The notes under the pieces were generated by a model. The model saw only the letters and a program-made list of their open reading frames with translations. It was not told the origin of the DNA and ran no database searches. Of a stretch of 64,000 nucleotides of DNA, positions 1-7,801 are shown piece after piece. Each line of letters starts with the position of its first letter. Within the stretch, counting starts at the first letter, position 1. The stretch is from CAWGGS01 sp046704745 (lineage in GTDB: Bacteria > Desulfobacterota > Desulfobulbia > Desulfobulbales > Desulfocapsaceae), in NCBI GenBank assembly GCA_046704745.1, contig JBJKRL010000024.1, positions 178,059 through 242,058 on the forward strand. The letters are read 5' to 3'. Position numbers and translations under genes: made by a program.

Positions 1-75
1 TAAATTTCTTACTATGATATATGAATGGATGTGTGTAGGAGCGTCATTATTAAAAAGTTTCAGAGTTGGAGTACC

Positions 76-1818
76 ATGAATAAGAAGACAATAAAACTTA
101 CCAGTTGTTTCAAGACTTTCACGGTCGATCAAGATAAAGCGATCAGCCCCCAAAAAACGGTGGATCTTTTTATGGCAAAGCTTGACGCCTTGGATTTGAA
201 GATATTAAGCGAGGTCAAAAGGATAGACAATGGAAGGTTGGATATCCCTGTCTATTTCAGTGTTTGCGGAGATGATGCACAAGCCCTGACAGGAACAAAA
301 AAACAAATGGGAAAAGGGGCTTCACCCATACAATCCAAAGCATCGGCATGTATGGAACTTGCGGAACGATTCTCTTTTTTTTCCTTTAAAAACAAGAGAG
401 AAAATTTTCTGGAAGGTGACTATCAAGACCTGAGGCAACAAGGTTATCCTGTTCTCGACATGAAATTTCTCTTGCAGTCCGTACATGATGAAATAACAGA
501 TGCCGAGATATTGGAGAGACTTTTGGAAGGTATTCCGATGCAATGGACATGGGCTACAAACATGACTCGGCAAGAGAATGTTTTGATCCCGTTTTCGTGG
601 TTTTACGCCATAAACGAGTTCAATGGACCATCGGCGGGGAACACATATGAAGAAGCAGCGTTGCAAGGTGTATGTGAGATTGTCGAGAGACATGTATGTT
701 CGGTAATTAATCATCAAAAGATAAAAACACCGAAGATCGACCCAGCGTCTGCTCAGGACCCTATAGCTCGGGAGCTTCTTGAGAAATTCCAAAAAAACGG
801 AATTGAACTCTATCTTAACGATTTTACATTGGATACCGGAATTTGTACAGTGGGGGCATTGGCCATCGACCGATCGACCTTTCCGGAATCAAGCGAGATA
901 GTCTATACAGCAGGCACGACCCCAGGTTCGGAGAAAGCATTGATCCGGGCGTTGACCGAAATAGCCCAGCTGGCCGGAGATTTCAACAGCCATTCAAATT
1001 ATGTAGCATCAGGTCTTCCAAAGCCCCTTTCCATGAAAGAGGTCCGTTACTTGACTGAAGTGGAAGAAACGGTGAGTCTGCAGGAGATGGCCGATCTTGC
1101 TAACCAGGATATAAAAATTGAGGTCGATCGTTGCATCGATTCTTTAAAAAAGATCGGCATGGAAGTCTTTATGATCGACACAACCCATCCGGACTTAAAT
1201 ATTCCTGCTTTGTATACAATAGTGCCGGGGGCTCATTTTCGAGAACGTTCAATGGTAAAATCCGTCGGTCTTTTTGCCGCCAAGCTCCTCATGGAAAGAA
1301 TAGACTTCCCCCAAGTTCAGGAGGAGAAGTTAGCCGCGATGCATGAATTGCTTCCCAACGCCTATTATATTGAATTCTACCGGGGAAGAATTTTATCTGA
1401 TTCTGGCGCATCTCAAGAGGCAATTACCCATTTTGATAAGGCGCTGGAACTGAATCCGGAGGCTGAAGATCTCCCCTATATATATTCTTATAAAGGAAGC
1501 TGCCTTAAAGACCTTGGACTCTATGATGAGGCGATACTCGTCCTGGAGAAGGGCAGAAAAGAAGATAATGAACGGCCTGACCTTTATAATCTGCTTGGCG
1601 TTTGCTATTTTAAAAAAGGCGATTATAGAACGGCAATTACCCATTTTGAACGCGCAGTACACTTAAATCCGGCATCGGCGATGGATTATGCAAATCTTGG
1701 GGTAAATTACTGTAAATTGGGAGAAGAAAATACAGCAAAACAATTTTTCACCTTGGCGTTAACCCTGGATCCTTCTATACAATTTGCCAGAGATTATCTT
1801 GATAATATTGCTCAATAA
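76..1818 (+). CDS. YcaO-domain protein with C-terminal TPR repeats
   Basis: The N-terminal ~420 residues carry the three YcaO ATP-binding signatures: KASACMELAERF (about residue 88), EEAALQGVCEIVERH and RALTEIAQ. YcaO enzymes use ATP to activate backbone amides (azoline or thioamide formation), and some act on non-peptide substrates. The C-terminal ~150 residues form three to four TPR units (EAITHFDKALELNP and TAITHFERAVHLNP are typical). The usual Pro-rich YcaO C-terminus is absent. I take ATG 76 (GGAG at 68-71) over the in-frame ATG at 25, which has no ribosome-binding site; this gives 580 aa. No TfuA, dehydrogenase, protease or precursor peptide lies next to it, so the substrate is unknown. 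The adjacent downstream gene encodes a secreted Sel1-repeat protein. Family assignment is firm; function is open. Confidence 0.88.
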   Translation: MNKKTIKLTSCFKTFTVDQDKAISPQKTVDLFMAKLDALDLKILSEVKRIDNGRLDIPVYFSVCGDDAQALTGTKKQMGKGASPIQSKASACMELAERFSFFSFKNKRENFLEGDYQDLRQQGYPVLDMKFLLQSVHDEITDAEILERLLEGIPMQWTWATNMTRQENVLIPFSWFYAINEFNGPSAGNTYEEAALQGVCEIVERHVCSVINHQKIKTPKIDPASAQDPIARELLEKFQKNGIELYLNDFTLDTGICTVGALAIDRSTFPESSEIVYTAGTTPGSEKALIRALTEIAQLAGDFNSHSNYVASGLPKPLSMKEVRYLTEVEETVSLQEMADLANQDIKIEVDRCIDSLKKIGMEVFMIDTTHPDLNIPALYTIVPGAHFRERSMVKSVGLFAAKLLMERIDFPQVQEEKLAAMHELLPNAYYIEFYRGRILSDSGASQEAITHFDKALELNPEAEDLPYIYSYKGSCLKDLGLYDEAILVLEKGRKEDNERPDLYNLLGVCYFKKGDYRTAITHFERAVHLNPASAMDYANLGVNYCKLGEENTAKQFFTLALTLDPSIQFARDYLDNIAQ

Positions 1819-1839
1819 CCACTGATCGGAAACGAAAAA

Positions 1840-2658
1840 TTGGCTACTCAACGCACCATTGTTGTACGCAGACTCTCGGTAAACGGAATACATGAGATAC
1901 TCTTTATTTCCGTATTTCTTTTTTCACTGAGCCTCTTTTTCCAATCAATGGCTCTTGCCCAACAGGATATTGGTATAGCGACACTGAAATTCGAGGCCCA
2001 ACAGTATTATTGGGGAAAGGAGGTACGACAGGATTTGCCTAAAGCCTTTGCTCTTTACCTGAAGGCAGCCCGGCTGGGAGACACTGAGGCCCAGTATATT
2101 GTTGGAGGAATGTATTCAAAGGGAATCGGCACAAAGCGCAATCAAAGAGAAGCCTTTAGATGGTTGTATAAAGCTGCGCAACAAGGAAAAAGTACGTCGC
2201 AATCGCAGAAAATCCTTGGTCAGGATTTTTTGGTTGGAAACGTGGTGCCGCGCAATTATACGCAGTCTGCTGAATGGTATAAAATGGCAGCGGAACACGG
2301 TGATCGTGATGCACAGAATGAATTGGCTTTTCTTTATTATATTGGAAGAGGGGTTGAGCAGAACTTTAAGACCTCTTTTAAATGGTTTGAGAAAGCGGCA
2401 AGAAGAGGCTTGCCCATTGCTCAATACAATGTTGGCATCATGTGGTACACTGGAAACGGCGTTGAAAAACAGGATCTGATTGCGGCCTACAGTTGGTTGA
2501 GCTTGGCCTCATCTAACGGCTATACCGATGCAGGTTCAGCCGCTAAGTATATTGAAACACTCCTTGATCAATCCGAACTCAAAGAGGCGCAGCAAAGAGC
2601 AACACTCCTCTACAATCAGATTATGGAACACCAAAAACAAGCAGAAAAGAAAAAATAA
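1840..2658 (+). CDS. Secreted Sel1-like (TPR) repeat protein
   Basis: A 272-aa protein starting at TTG 1840, 22 bases after the YcaO-TPR stop, so probably co-transcribed. A long basic N-region is followed by a hydrophobic stretch (about residues 19-38) and an Ala-x-Ala-type site (ALAQ), which is a signal peptide. The mature part has about four Sel1 repeats of 36 residues, for example AFALYLKAARLGDTEAQYIV and AFRWLYKAAQQG, ending in a Lys-rich tail. Sel1 repeats are solenoid scaffolds for protein-protein contacts, often in the periplasm. No catalytic motif is visible. The start codon is uncertain because no ATG precedes the signal peptide. Confidence 0.8.
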   Translation: MATQRTIVVRRLSVNGIHEILFISVFLFSLSLFFQSMALAQQDIGIATLKFEAQQYYWGKEVRQDLPKAFALYLKAARLGDTEAQYIVGGMYSKGIGTKRNQREAFRWLYKAAQQGKSTSQSQKILGQDFLVGNVVPRNYTQSAEWYKMAAEHGDRDAQNELAFLYYIGRGVEQNFKTSFKWFEKAARRGLPIAQYNVGIMWYTGNGVEKQDLIAAYSWLSLASSNGYTDAGSAAKYIETLLDQSELKEAQQRATLLYNQIMEHQKQAEKKK

Positions 2659-2980
2659 CATCTTGTAGTAGGATCTTACTTTCCTTTTGCGGTCCTTCCG
2701 GTTTAAGCGTACCTCTCTATAATGTGGGAAGCCATGACCTTTGCCGGGTTGTTACCTTCAGCTCTGCAAAAGTACCTTTATACCGGATGGATCTTTTTTG
2801 CTCACCTCTCATTGATTGTTGGATCCAAGAAACTGTATTTCTCTTGCGTTACATGGTAAATTACGTAATTTTTTCTGTCCCGGAAAGCTTATGGCTCGCA
2901 ATTTGAAGACAAATGAATCCGGAGAACTTGCTCCTCCTACATAACCAGGGGCAAGTAAAAACACACTATCAAGGGTGCTG
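2659..2980 (+). other. Leader region of the cobalamin operon
   Basis: This 322-base non-coding stretch precedes cbiG. It contains a perfect TATAAT at 2718-2723 (no good -35 box) and, 45 bases before the cbiG ATG, a sequence at 2916-2935 resembling the B12 box of cobalamin riboswitches (CCGGAGAACTTGCTCC; family consensus YCMGGAGACCTGCC). The most conserved riboswitch core (GCCACTG) is not found, so a canonical cobalamin riboswitch is not demonstrated. Confidence 0.4.
2718..2723 (+). promoter_or_regulatory. Candidate -10 box of the cobalamin operon
   Basis: TATAAT is a perfect sigma-70 -10 hexamer. The expected -35 position (about 2695-2700, CTTCCG) matches poorly. If it is used, transcription would begin near 2730 and give a leader of about 250 bases before cbiG, a length compatible with a riboswitch-type leader. 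Confidence 0.35.
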
Positions 2981-3970
2981 ATGAAAACGGGCATTATAGC
3001 GCTTACTAAAAGCGGAAATATTCTTGCAAAGAAAATTGCTTCATCCATGAACGACTGTGTCGTTTTTGAAAAGGGCAAAGTTTTTGAAAGAATAAAAACT
3101 GCCTGGCGGGAGGTAGACGGGATCATCTGTATAATGGCAGCTGGAATTGTCGTCCGCTCGCTTGCTCCTCTCTGTCGTGATAAAAAATTTGATCCCTGTG
3201 TCATTGTTCTCGATGAGAAAGGCGATTTTGTAGTAAGCCTGCTTTCCGGCCATATCGGCGGAGGAAATGACCTCGCAAGAAAAGTTGCTGATATCACAGG
3301 AGGGACGGCTGTGATAACAACGGCATCGGATGTTTCAGGGCATACGGCGCTGGATCTGTGGACGGCCCAGAATCATCTCACGGCTGCAAATCCCGGGAAA
3401 CTGACTTCCACATCTGCTCTTTTGGTAAATGAAGGGGCGCTCTCGATTTTTTCTGAATTCAAACTTAGCGGTCTGCCGAGAGATTTTTTTCAGGTCAAAA
3501 AAAAAGAGGATGCCGATATTGTCATTTCTCCTTTATTTCCGGAAGAATATAAACTGTTATGGTTGGTTCCGAGAAATTTATATGTTGGATTTGGCTGCAA
3601 CCGTGGTACTACTATTGCCGAATTTGAGCAGGCCTTAAATGAAATATGCCGAATACATCGTATTGATGAACGTTCAATTGCAGGACTTGCCAGTATTGAT
3701 CTGAAGAAGGATGAAGAGGGATTGCTCGATTTTGCAGAAAAAAAACAGCTGCCGATCAGTTTCTTTTCAAAGAACGAGCTGAATATCATCGAAGGGATTA
3801 CTCCTTCGGCGGCAGCTCTTAAGGCAACGGGGGCAAAAGGTGTTGCTGAACCGGCGGCTATACAAGCGGCAGTCTCGGCATTCGGCTCCGGAAGTCTTTT
3901 TATCAGGAAAATGAAATGGAAAAATGTAACAGCAGCTGTGGCTGTGAAGAAAATACAATTCAAGGAATGA
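2981..3970 (+). CDS. cbiG: Cobalt-precorrin-5A hydrolase CbiG
   Basis: CbiG opens the delta-lactone of cobalt-precorrin-5A, releasing the C20 fragment as acetaldehyde, in anaerobic (early cobalt insertion) cobalamin synthesis. The N-terminal domain shows the family landmarks: DGIICIMAAGIVVRSLAPL, KGDFVVSLLSGHIGGGNDLA and TASDVSGHTALD. The C-terminal domain starts around YVGFGCNRGTT, and a third motif is GVAEPAA. ATG 2981 has AAGGG six bases upstream and is preferred to the in-frame GTG at 2975; this gives 329 aa. It is the first gene of the operon and overlaps cbiH by four bases (ATGA), indicating translational coupling. Confidence 0.95.
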   Translation: MKTGIIALTKSGNILAKKIASSMNDCVVFEKGKVFERIKTAWREVDGIICIMAAGIVVRSLAPLCRDKKFDPCVIVLDEKGDFVVSLLSGHIGGGNDLARKVADITGGTAVITTASDVSGHTALDLWTAQNHLTAANPGKLTSTSALLVNEGALSIFSEFKLSGLPRDFFQVKKKEDADIVISPLFPEEYKLLWLVPRNLYVGFGCNRGTTIAEFEQALNEICRIHRIDERSIAGLASIDLKKDEEGLLDFAEKKQLPISFFSKNELNIIEGITPSAAALKATGAKGVAEPAAIQAAVSAFGSGSLFIRKMKWKNVTAAVAVKKIQFKE

Positions 3971-4710
3971 TATTTGTTGTCGGAACCGGTCCGGGAGATT
4001 ACGAAAATTTGACCCCTGCGGCTGTGAAAGCCATCCATGGCTCAGACGTCGTCATAGGGTACCGGACATATCTGGATCTCATTGCCGATCTTTTACACAA
4101 TAAGGAAGTGATCTCCTCCGCCATGATGCAGGAGGTGGAACGTTGCTGCAAAGCCTTTGAATTCGCCCGGTCTGGAAGGCGAGTGGTCATGATCTCGGGT
4201 GGAGATCCTGGTATTTATGCAATGGCAGGCCTAATATATGAGATGGCTGTGAAAAATAACAGTACAATCCCGATTCGGGTGATTCCGGGTCTTGCCGCTG
4301 TGAATAGCTGCGCTGCTCGTTTGGGTGCACCATTGATGCATGATTTTGCCACGATCAGCCTCTCTGATTTGCTTACTCCATGGGAGGTCATAGAAAAACG
4401 TCTCGATGCAGCGGCATCTGCTGATTTTGTCATCGCCCTCTATAATCCAAAATCAAAAAAGAGGACCGAGCATATCATCCGCGCCCGCGATATTATTATG
4501 CGATACCGAAGCAAAGATACACCTGTGGGCATTGTCAATAACGCCATGCGCGAGAATGAGACCGTAGCTCTTACAGATCTTGGGACAATGCTTAGTGAGG
4601 ATATTTCCATGCAATCCACCGTTATCATTGGCAACTCAACTACCTTTACCTGGGAAGGCAAAATGATAACTCCTCGAGGCTACAAAGATAAATATAAATT
4701 GCAGTCGTAG
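3967..4710 (+). CDS. cbiH: Precorrin-3B / cobalt-factor III C17-methyltransferase
   Basis: CbiH (CobJ) uses SAM to methylate C17 and contract the corrin ring. The tetrapyrrole-methylase signatures are present: FVVGTGPGD at the N-terminus, VVMISGGDPGIYAM (SAM loop), GLAAVNSCAARLGAPLMHDFATISLSDLLTPW, which is typical of the CobJ/CbiH group, and VIALYNPKSKKR. The canonical start overlaps the cbiG stop. An in-frame ATG at 3916, with AGGA seven bases upstream, would add 17 residues including three Cys; it lies inside cbiG and looks less likely on family length. The protein from 3967 is 247 aa. Confidence 0.93.
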   Translation: MIFVVGTGPGDYENLTPAAVKAIHGSDVVIGYRTYLDLIADLLHNKEVISSAMMQEVERCCKAFEFARSGRRVVMISGGDPGIYAMAGLIYEMAVKNNSTIPIRVIPGLAAVNSCAARLGAPLMHDFATISLSDLLTPWEVIEKRLDAAASADFVIALYNPKSKKRTEHIIRARDIIMRYRSKDTPVGIVNNAMRENETVALTDLGTMLSEDISMQSTVIIGNSTTFTWEGKMITPRGYKDKYKLQS

Positions 4711-4728
4711 TCTTCATAGGGTGTTAAG

Positions 4729-5319
4729 ATGGTTGCCTCTCTTTTTTTTCTTCGGCACGGCAAGACAACTTTGGCGGGCAAGATGGTTGGTTCAACCGAT
4801 GTGGATCTGTGTGCTGAAGGAAGAGAACAGATCGGAGCTCTACGCCGATGGGTGCAGGCTGAAAAATTTGATCGCATTTTTTGCAGTACAATGCGCAGAT
4901 GTAGGCAAACAGCAGAACTCCTTGCTCTTGAGACGGAAATTATCTACGACGAAGCTTTAAAAGAGATAGACTTCGGAATCTGGGAAGGAATGGAGTTCTC
5001 CGAGATTGAAAAAAACTATCGAGAACATGTTCAAAAATGGGTGGATGATCCGGACAGCTTTAGTTTTCCGGAAGGAGAATGTTGTAAAGATTTCATAGAG
5101 CGGCTGGAAACTTTCAAGAAGAACTTGATTGCCCTGGAAGAAGAAAAAGTATTGATCATAACGCATGGCGGAGTGATTCGATATTTGATCTGCTCTTTTT
5201 TAGGTCTTCCTGCTGATGATTATCTGCTTTTCCAGATAAATGAAGGCCTGATTACATGCCTTGCCTGTTTCGGTGATCGAGGTGTACTCACCGGACTCAA
5301 CTTAGGAAAGACCGGATGA
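4729..5319 (+). CDS. cobC: Alpha-ribazole phosphatase-type histidine phosphatase
   Basis: A 196-aa histidine phosphatase (phosphoglycerate mutase superfamily). The RHG motif LRHGKT near residue 10 holds the phospho-accepting His, the second catalytic His is in ITHGGVIRYL, and FCSTMRRCRQTAELL is the usual middle motif. In this operon it most likely dephosphorylates alpha-ribazole-5'-phosphate or adenosylcobalamin-5'-phosphate in the nucleotide-loop pathway. It overlaps cobU by four bases. The CobC role is inferred from position, since the family is broad. Confidence 0.85.
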   Translation: MVASLFFLRHGKTTLAGKMVGSTDVDLCAEGREQIGALRRWVQAEKFDRIFCSTMRRCRQTAELLALETEIIYDEALKEIDFGIWEGMEFSEIEKNYREHVQKWVDDPDSFSFPEGECCKDFIERLETFKKNLIALEEEKVLIITHGGVIRYLICSFLGLPADDYLLFQINEGLITCLACFGDRGVLTGLNLGKTG

Positions 5320-5864
5320 TGGGAAAACTTATTCTTGTGACCGGAGGAACCAGAAGCGGCAAGAGTGATTATGCCCAAAGTCTTGCCGAGTCTCTTAAAG
5401 GAGGCCGTATGTTTGTTGCAACCTGTCCGAGGATTGATCCGGAAATGGACGAGCGCATACGAAAACACCAGAAAGCAAGGGCCGGAGCTTCGTGGAAGAC
5501 CCTGGAAGAAGAAAAAAATCTTGCGGCAATCTATGATCAGACAGATGGAATTGATATATGCTTGATCGATTGCCTGACCCTGTGGGTCAATAATCTTCTT
5601 TACTATGAACAGTGTCTGGGCGGTGATCTGACGGAAGAGAATATGGCCCGGTATTGCAAGAAATTTTTATCGAAAATTCAAGAATTTCCCGGAACGACAA
5701 TCTGCGTAACCAATGAAGTGGGTATGGGGATCGTTCCGGAAAACCCGGCTGCCAGAAAATACAGGGATCTTGTCGGTTGTTGTAACAGGATCATAGCTGG
5801 CTCTGCCGATGAGGTCGTATTGGTGACTTGCGGTATTCCGCAGGTCTTAAAAAGTAAGCAATAG
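5316..5864 (+). CDS. cobU: Adenosylcobinamide kinase / guanylyltransferase
   Basis: CobU phosphorylates adenosylcobinamide and transfers GMP to give AdoCbi-GDP. The P-loop GGTRSGKSDYAQSLAE lies at residues ~8-23, followed by MFVATCPRIDPEMDERIRKHQ, where the conserved His receives the guanylyl group. LIDCLTLWVNNLL and VTNEVGMGIVPENPAARKYRD complete the signature. The start is one of two adjacent ATGs (5316 or 5319), with AGGAAAG just upstream. Length (182 aa) is normal. It is translationally coupled to cobC. Confidence 0.95.
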   Translation: MMGKLILVTGGTRSGKSDYAQSLAESLKGGRMFVATCPRIDPEMDERIRKHQKARAGASWKTLEEEKNLAAIYDQTDGIDICLIDCLTLWVNNLLYYEQCLGGDLTEENMARYCKKFLSKIQEFPGTTICVTNEVGMGIVPENPAARKYRDLVGCCNRIIAGSADEVVLVTCGIPQVLKSKQ

Positions 5865-5900
5865 GTTCGCAGTAAAATTTAGGTAAAAAAAGGAAAGGTT

Positions 5901-6968
5901 ATGAGCCTTCTCGATCGCACATTGCAACAGATTTTTCCTCAAGACACCGATTCAAGAAATTCCGCCAAGGCCCGTCTTGAGCAACTTGCTCTTCCTTACT
6001 GGTCATTGGGAGATCTCATGGATCTTGCCATGGATCTTGCCGGTATGACGCGTTCCATGGCACCTCCTGTCGCTAGAAAAGCGGTTGTTACCATGGCGGG
6101 TGATCACGGTGTCGTTCAGGAAGGAGTCAGTAAATTTCCCAGCGAAGTAACCCCGCAGATGGTCTATAATTTCGTGAACGGTGGTGCCGGAATCAATGCC
6201 CTAGCCCGCCAGGTTGGTGCAGAGGTTTTCGTTGTTGATATGGGAGTTGCCTCCGATTTGACTGAACTGGCGCAGGCAGGAAAGATAATCAACAAAAAGG
6301 TGGGGCTTGGAACCGACAATATCGCCAAAGGTCCGGCCATGAGCCTTGCCATGGCTCAACGAGCTGTGGAATCAGGCATTGATATTGCCAATGATCTTGC
6401 AGATAAGTTTGATGTGTTCGGAACCGGTGATATGGGCATCGGGAACACGACACCGTCGACCGCTATTGCCGCGGTGCTGACAGGAAAGGATCTTTCTGAG
6501 TTGACCGGCAGGGGAACAGGGCTCGATGACGCCCAACTGCGACATAAGATAGACGTAATAACCAAAATTCTTGAGATCAACAAACCGGATCCTAAAGATG
6601 GCCTGGATATTCTCGCCAAGGTCGGAGGCTTTGAAATAGGCGGAATCGCAGGCCTTATCATTGGGTGTGCCGCCAATCAAAAACCGGTTGTCGTCGACGG
6701 ATTTATCTCTACTGCCGGAGCTTTGATCGCCTATACCATAGAGCCGTTTGTTCGTGATTATGTCATCTGTTCTCATCGTTCGGTTGAACCTGGACATAAA
6801 GCAATGCAGCAGTATCTTGGTTGCCGAAAACCACTTCTTGATCTGAATATGCGTCTTGGTGAGGGGACTGGAGGAGCGTTGGCCATGAATCTTCTTGAGG
6901 CTGCTGTTGCCATCTTGACCGAGGTCGCAACATTTGAAGAGGCAGCTGTTGCCGGAGCTGACAAGTAG
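5901..6968 (+). CDS. cobT: Nicotinate-nucleotide:dimethylbenzimidazole phosphoribosyltransferase
   Basis: CobT makes alpha-ribazole phosphate from NaMN and the lower-ligand base. Signatures include MAGDHGVVQEGVSKFPSEVT, NFVNGGAGINALAR, FGTGDMGIGNTTPSTA and, near the C-terminus, LGEGTGGALAM, which contains the catalytic Glu. The protein is 355 aa, normal for the family, with AGGAAAGG before the ATG. Which benzimidazole it uses cannot be read from sequence; no bza genes lie in this window. Confidence 0.96.
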   Translation: MSLLDRTLQQIFPQDTDSRNSAKARLEQLALPYWSLGDLMDLAMDLAGMTRSMAPPVARKAVVTMAGDHGVVQEGVSKFPSEVTPQMVYNFVNGGAGINALARQVGAEVFVVDMGVASDLTELAQAGKIINKKVGLGTDNIAKGPAMSLAMAQRAVESGIDIANDLADKFDVFGTGDMGIGNTTPSTAIAAVLTGKDLSELTGRGTGLDDAQLRHKIDVITKILEINKPDPKDGLDILAKVGGFEIGGIAGLIIGCAANQKPVVVDGFISTAGALIAYTIEPFVRDYVICSHRSVEPGHKAMQQYLGCRKPLLDLNMRLGEGTGGALAMNLLEAAVAILTEVATFEEAAVAGADK

Positions 6969-6970
6969 TT

Positions 6971-7771
6971 GTGAAATTGAAGTGGACTGCAAGAGCAGAG
7001 GAATTGCCACCTTGGTTGCAACATCCTCTTTTATGTTTTCTGGCTGCGCTTCGTTTTTTGACAGTCTTGCCGATTCACTGGCAATCCGACCAGGATGGAA
7101 ACTATTTCCAAGACAGTCTGCATTACTTTCCTGTTCTGGGTTGTTTGATCGGACTGGCAACTGGCGGTATCGCGGTTATGCTTGGTTTTCTGTTTACGGG
7201 GCCAGTGGTCGTAGTAATTACAGTGATCCTGCTTGCCGGAGTTTCTGGCTGTCTACATCTCGATGGCCTTGCCGATACGGCTGACGGTTTTTTCAGTTCC
7301 AGACCCAAAGAAAAAATTCTGGAAATCATGCGCGACAGCAGGACCGGACCCATGGGCGTCATTGCCTTGATTTTTGTTCTTTTGCTGAAATTCGTAGCAC
7401 TTTGGACCTTGAGCCCATCTACTTTTTTAAAGGCAGTCATACTGATACCTGTTGCCGGAAGATGCGCAATTGTCCAGTCCATGGCTCTCCTTCCTTATGC
7501 CAGAGAGGAAGGAGGGCTCGGCCGTCTCTTTTATTCGAAACACTGCCGAATCTCCGCCCTCTGGTCTCTGTTCTTTCCAGTACTATTGATACCCTTTGTC
7601 GGTTTCCGGTCAGTTGTTGCGGCATCCTGCACAACAGTCACTGTGGTGTTGCTCTTTTGTTTCTGGAGTAAAAAAAAGATCGGCGGGGCAACCGGGGATA
7701 CCCTTGGGGCAATTTGTGAGATTACCGAGATGGCTGTTGCCGTCTCATTTACAACTATTTTTTTGTCGTAA
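6971..7771 (+). CDS. cobS: Adenosylcobinamide-GDP ribazoletransferase
   Basis: CobS is the integral-membrane cobalamin synthase that joins AdoCbi-GDP with alpha-ribazole (or its phosphate). The Mg-binding motif LHLDGLADTADGFFSS is intact, followed by MRDSRTGPMGV. Six or more hydrophobic segments run through the 266-aa protein. The start is GTG, two bases after the cobT stop. Confidence 0.94.
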   Translation: MKLKWTARAEELPPWLQHPLLCFLAALRFLTVLPIHWQSDQDGNYFQDSLHYFPVLGCLIGLATGGIAVMLGFLFTGPVVVVITVILLAGVSGCLHLDGLADTADGFFSSRPKEKILEIMRDSRTGPMGVIALIFVLLLKFVALWTLSPSTFLKAVILIPVAGRCAIVQSMALLPYAREEGGLGRLFYSKHCRISALWSLFFPVLLIPFVGFRSVVAASCTTVTVVLLFCFWSKKKIGGATGDTLGAICEITEMAVAVSFTTIFLS

Positions 7772-7801
7772 TGATTTTGTTTCAATTTTTGAGCTGGTAA
7801 A

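Noticed and set aside
3916..3966. A 17-residue Cys-containing N-terminal extension of CbiH (ATG 3916 with AGGA upstream).
   Set aside because: It lies inside cbiG, and the family-typical start FVVGTGPGD follows ATG 3967, which overlaps the cbiG stop in the usual ATGA manner. The extension is kept only as an alternative.
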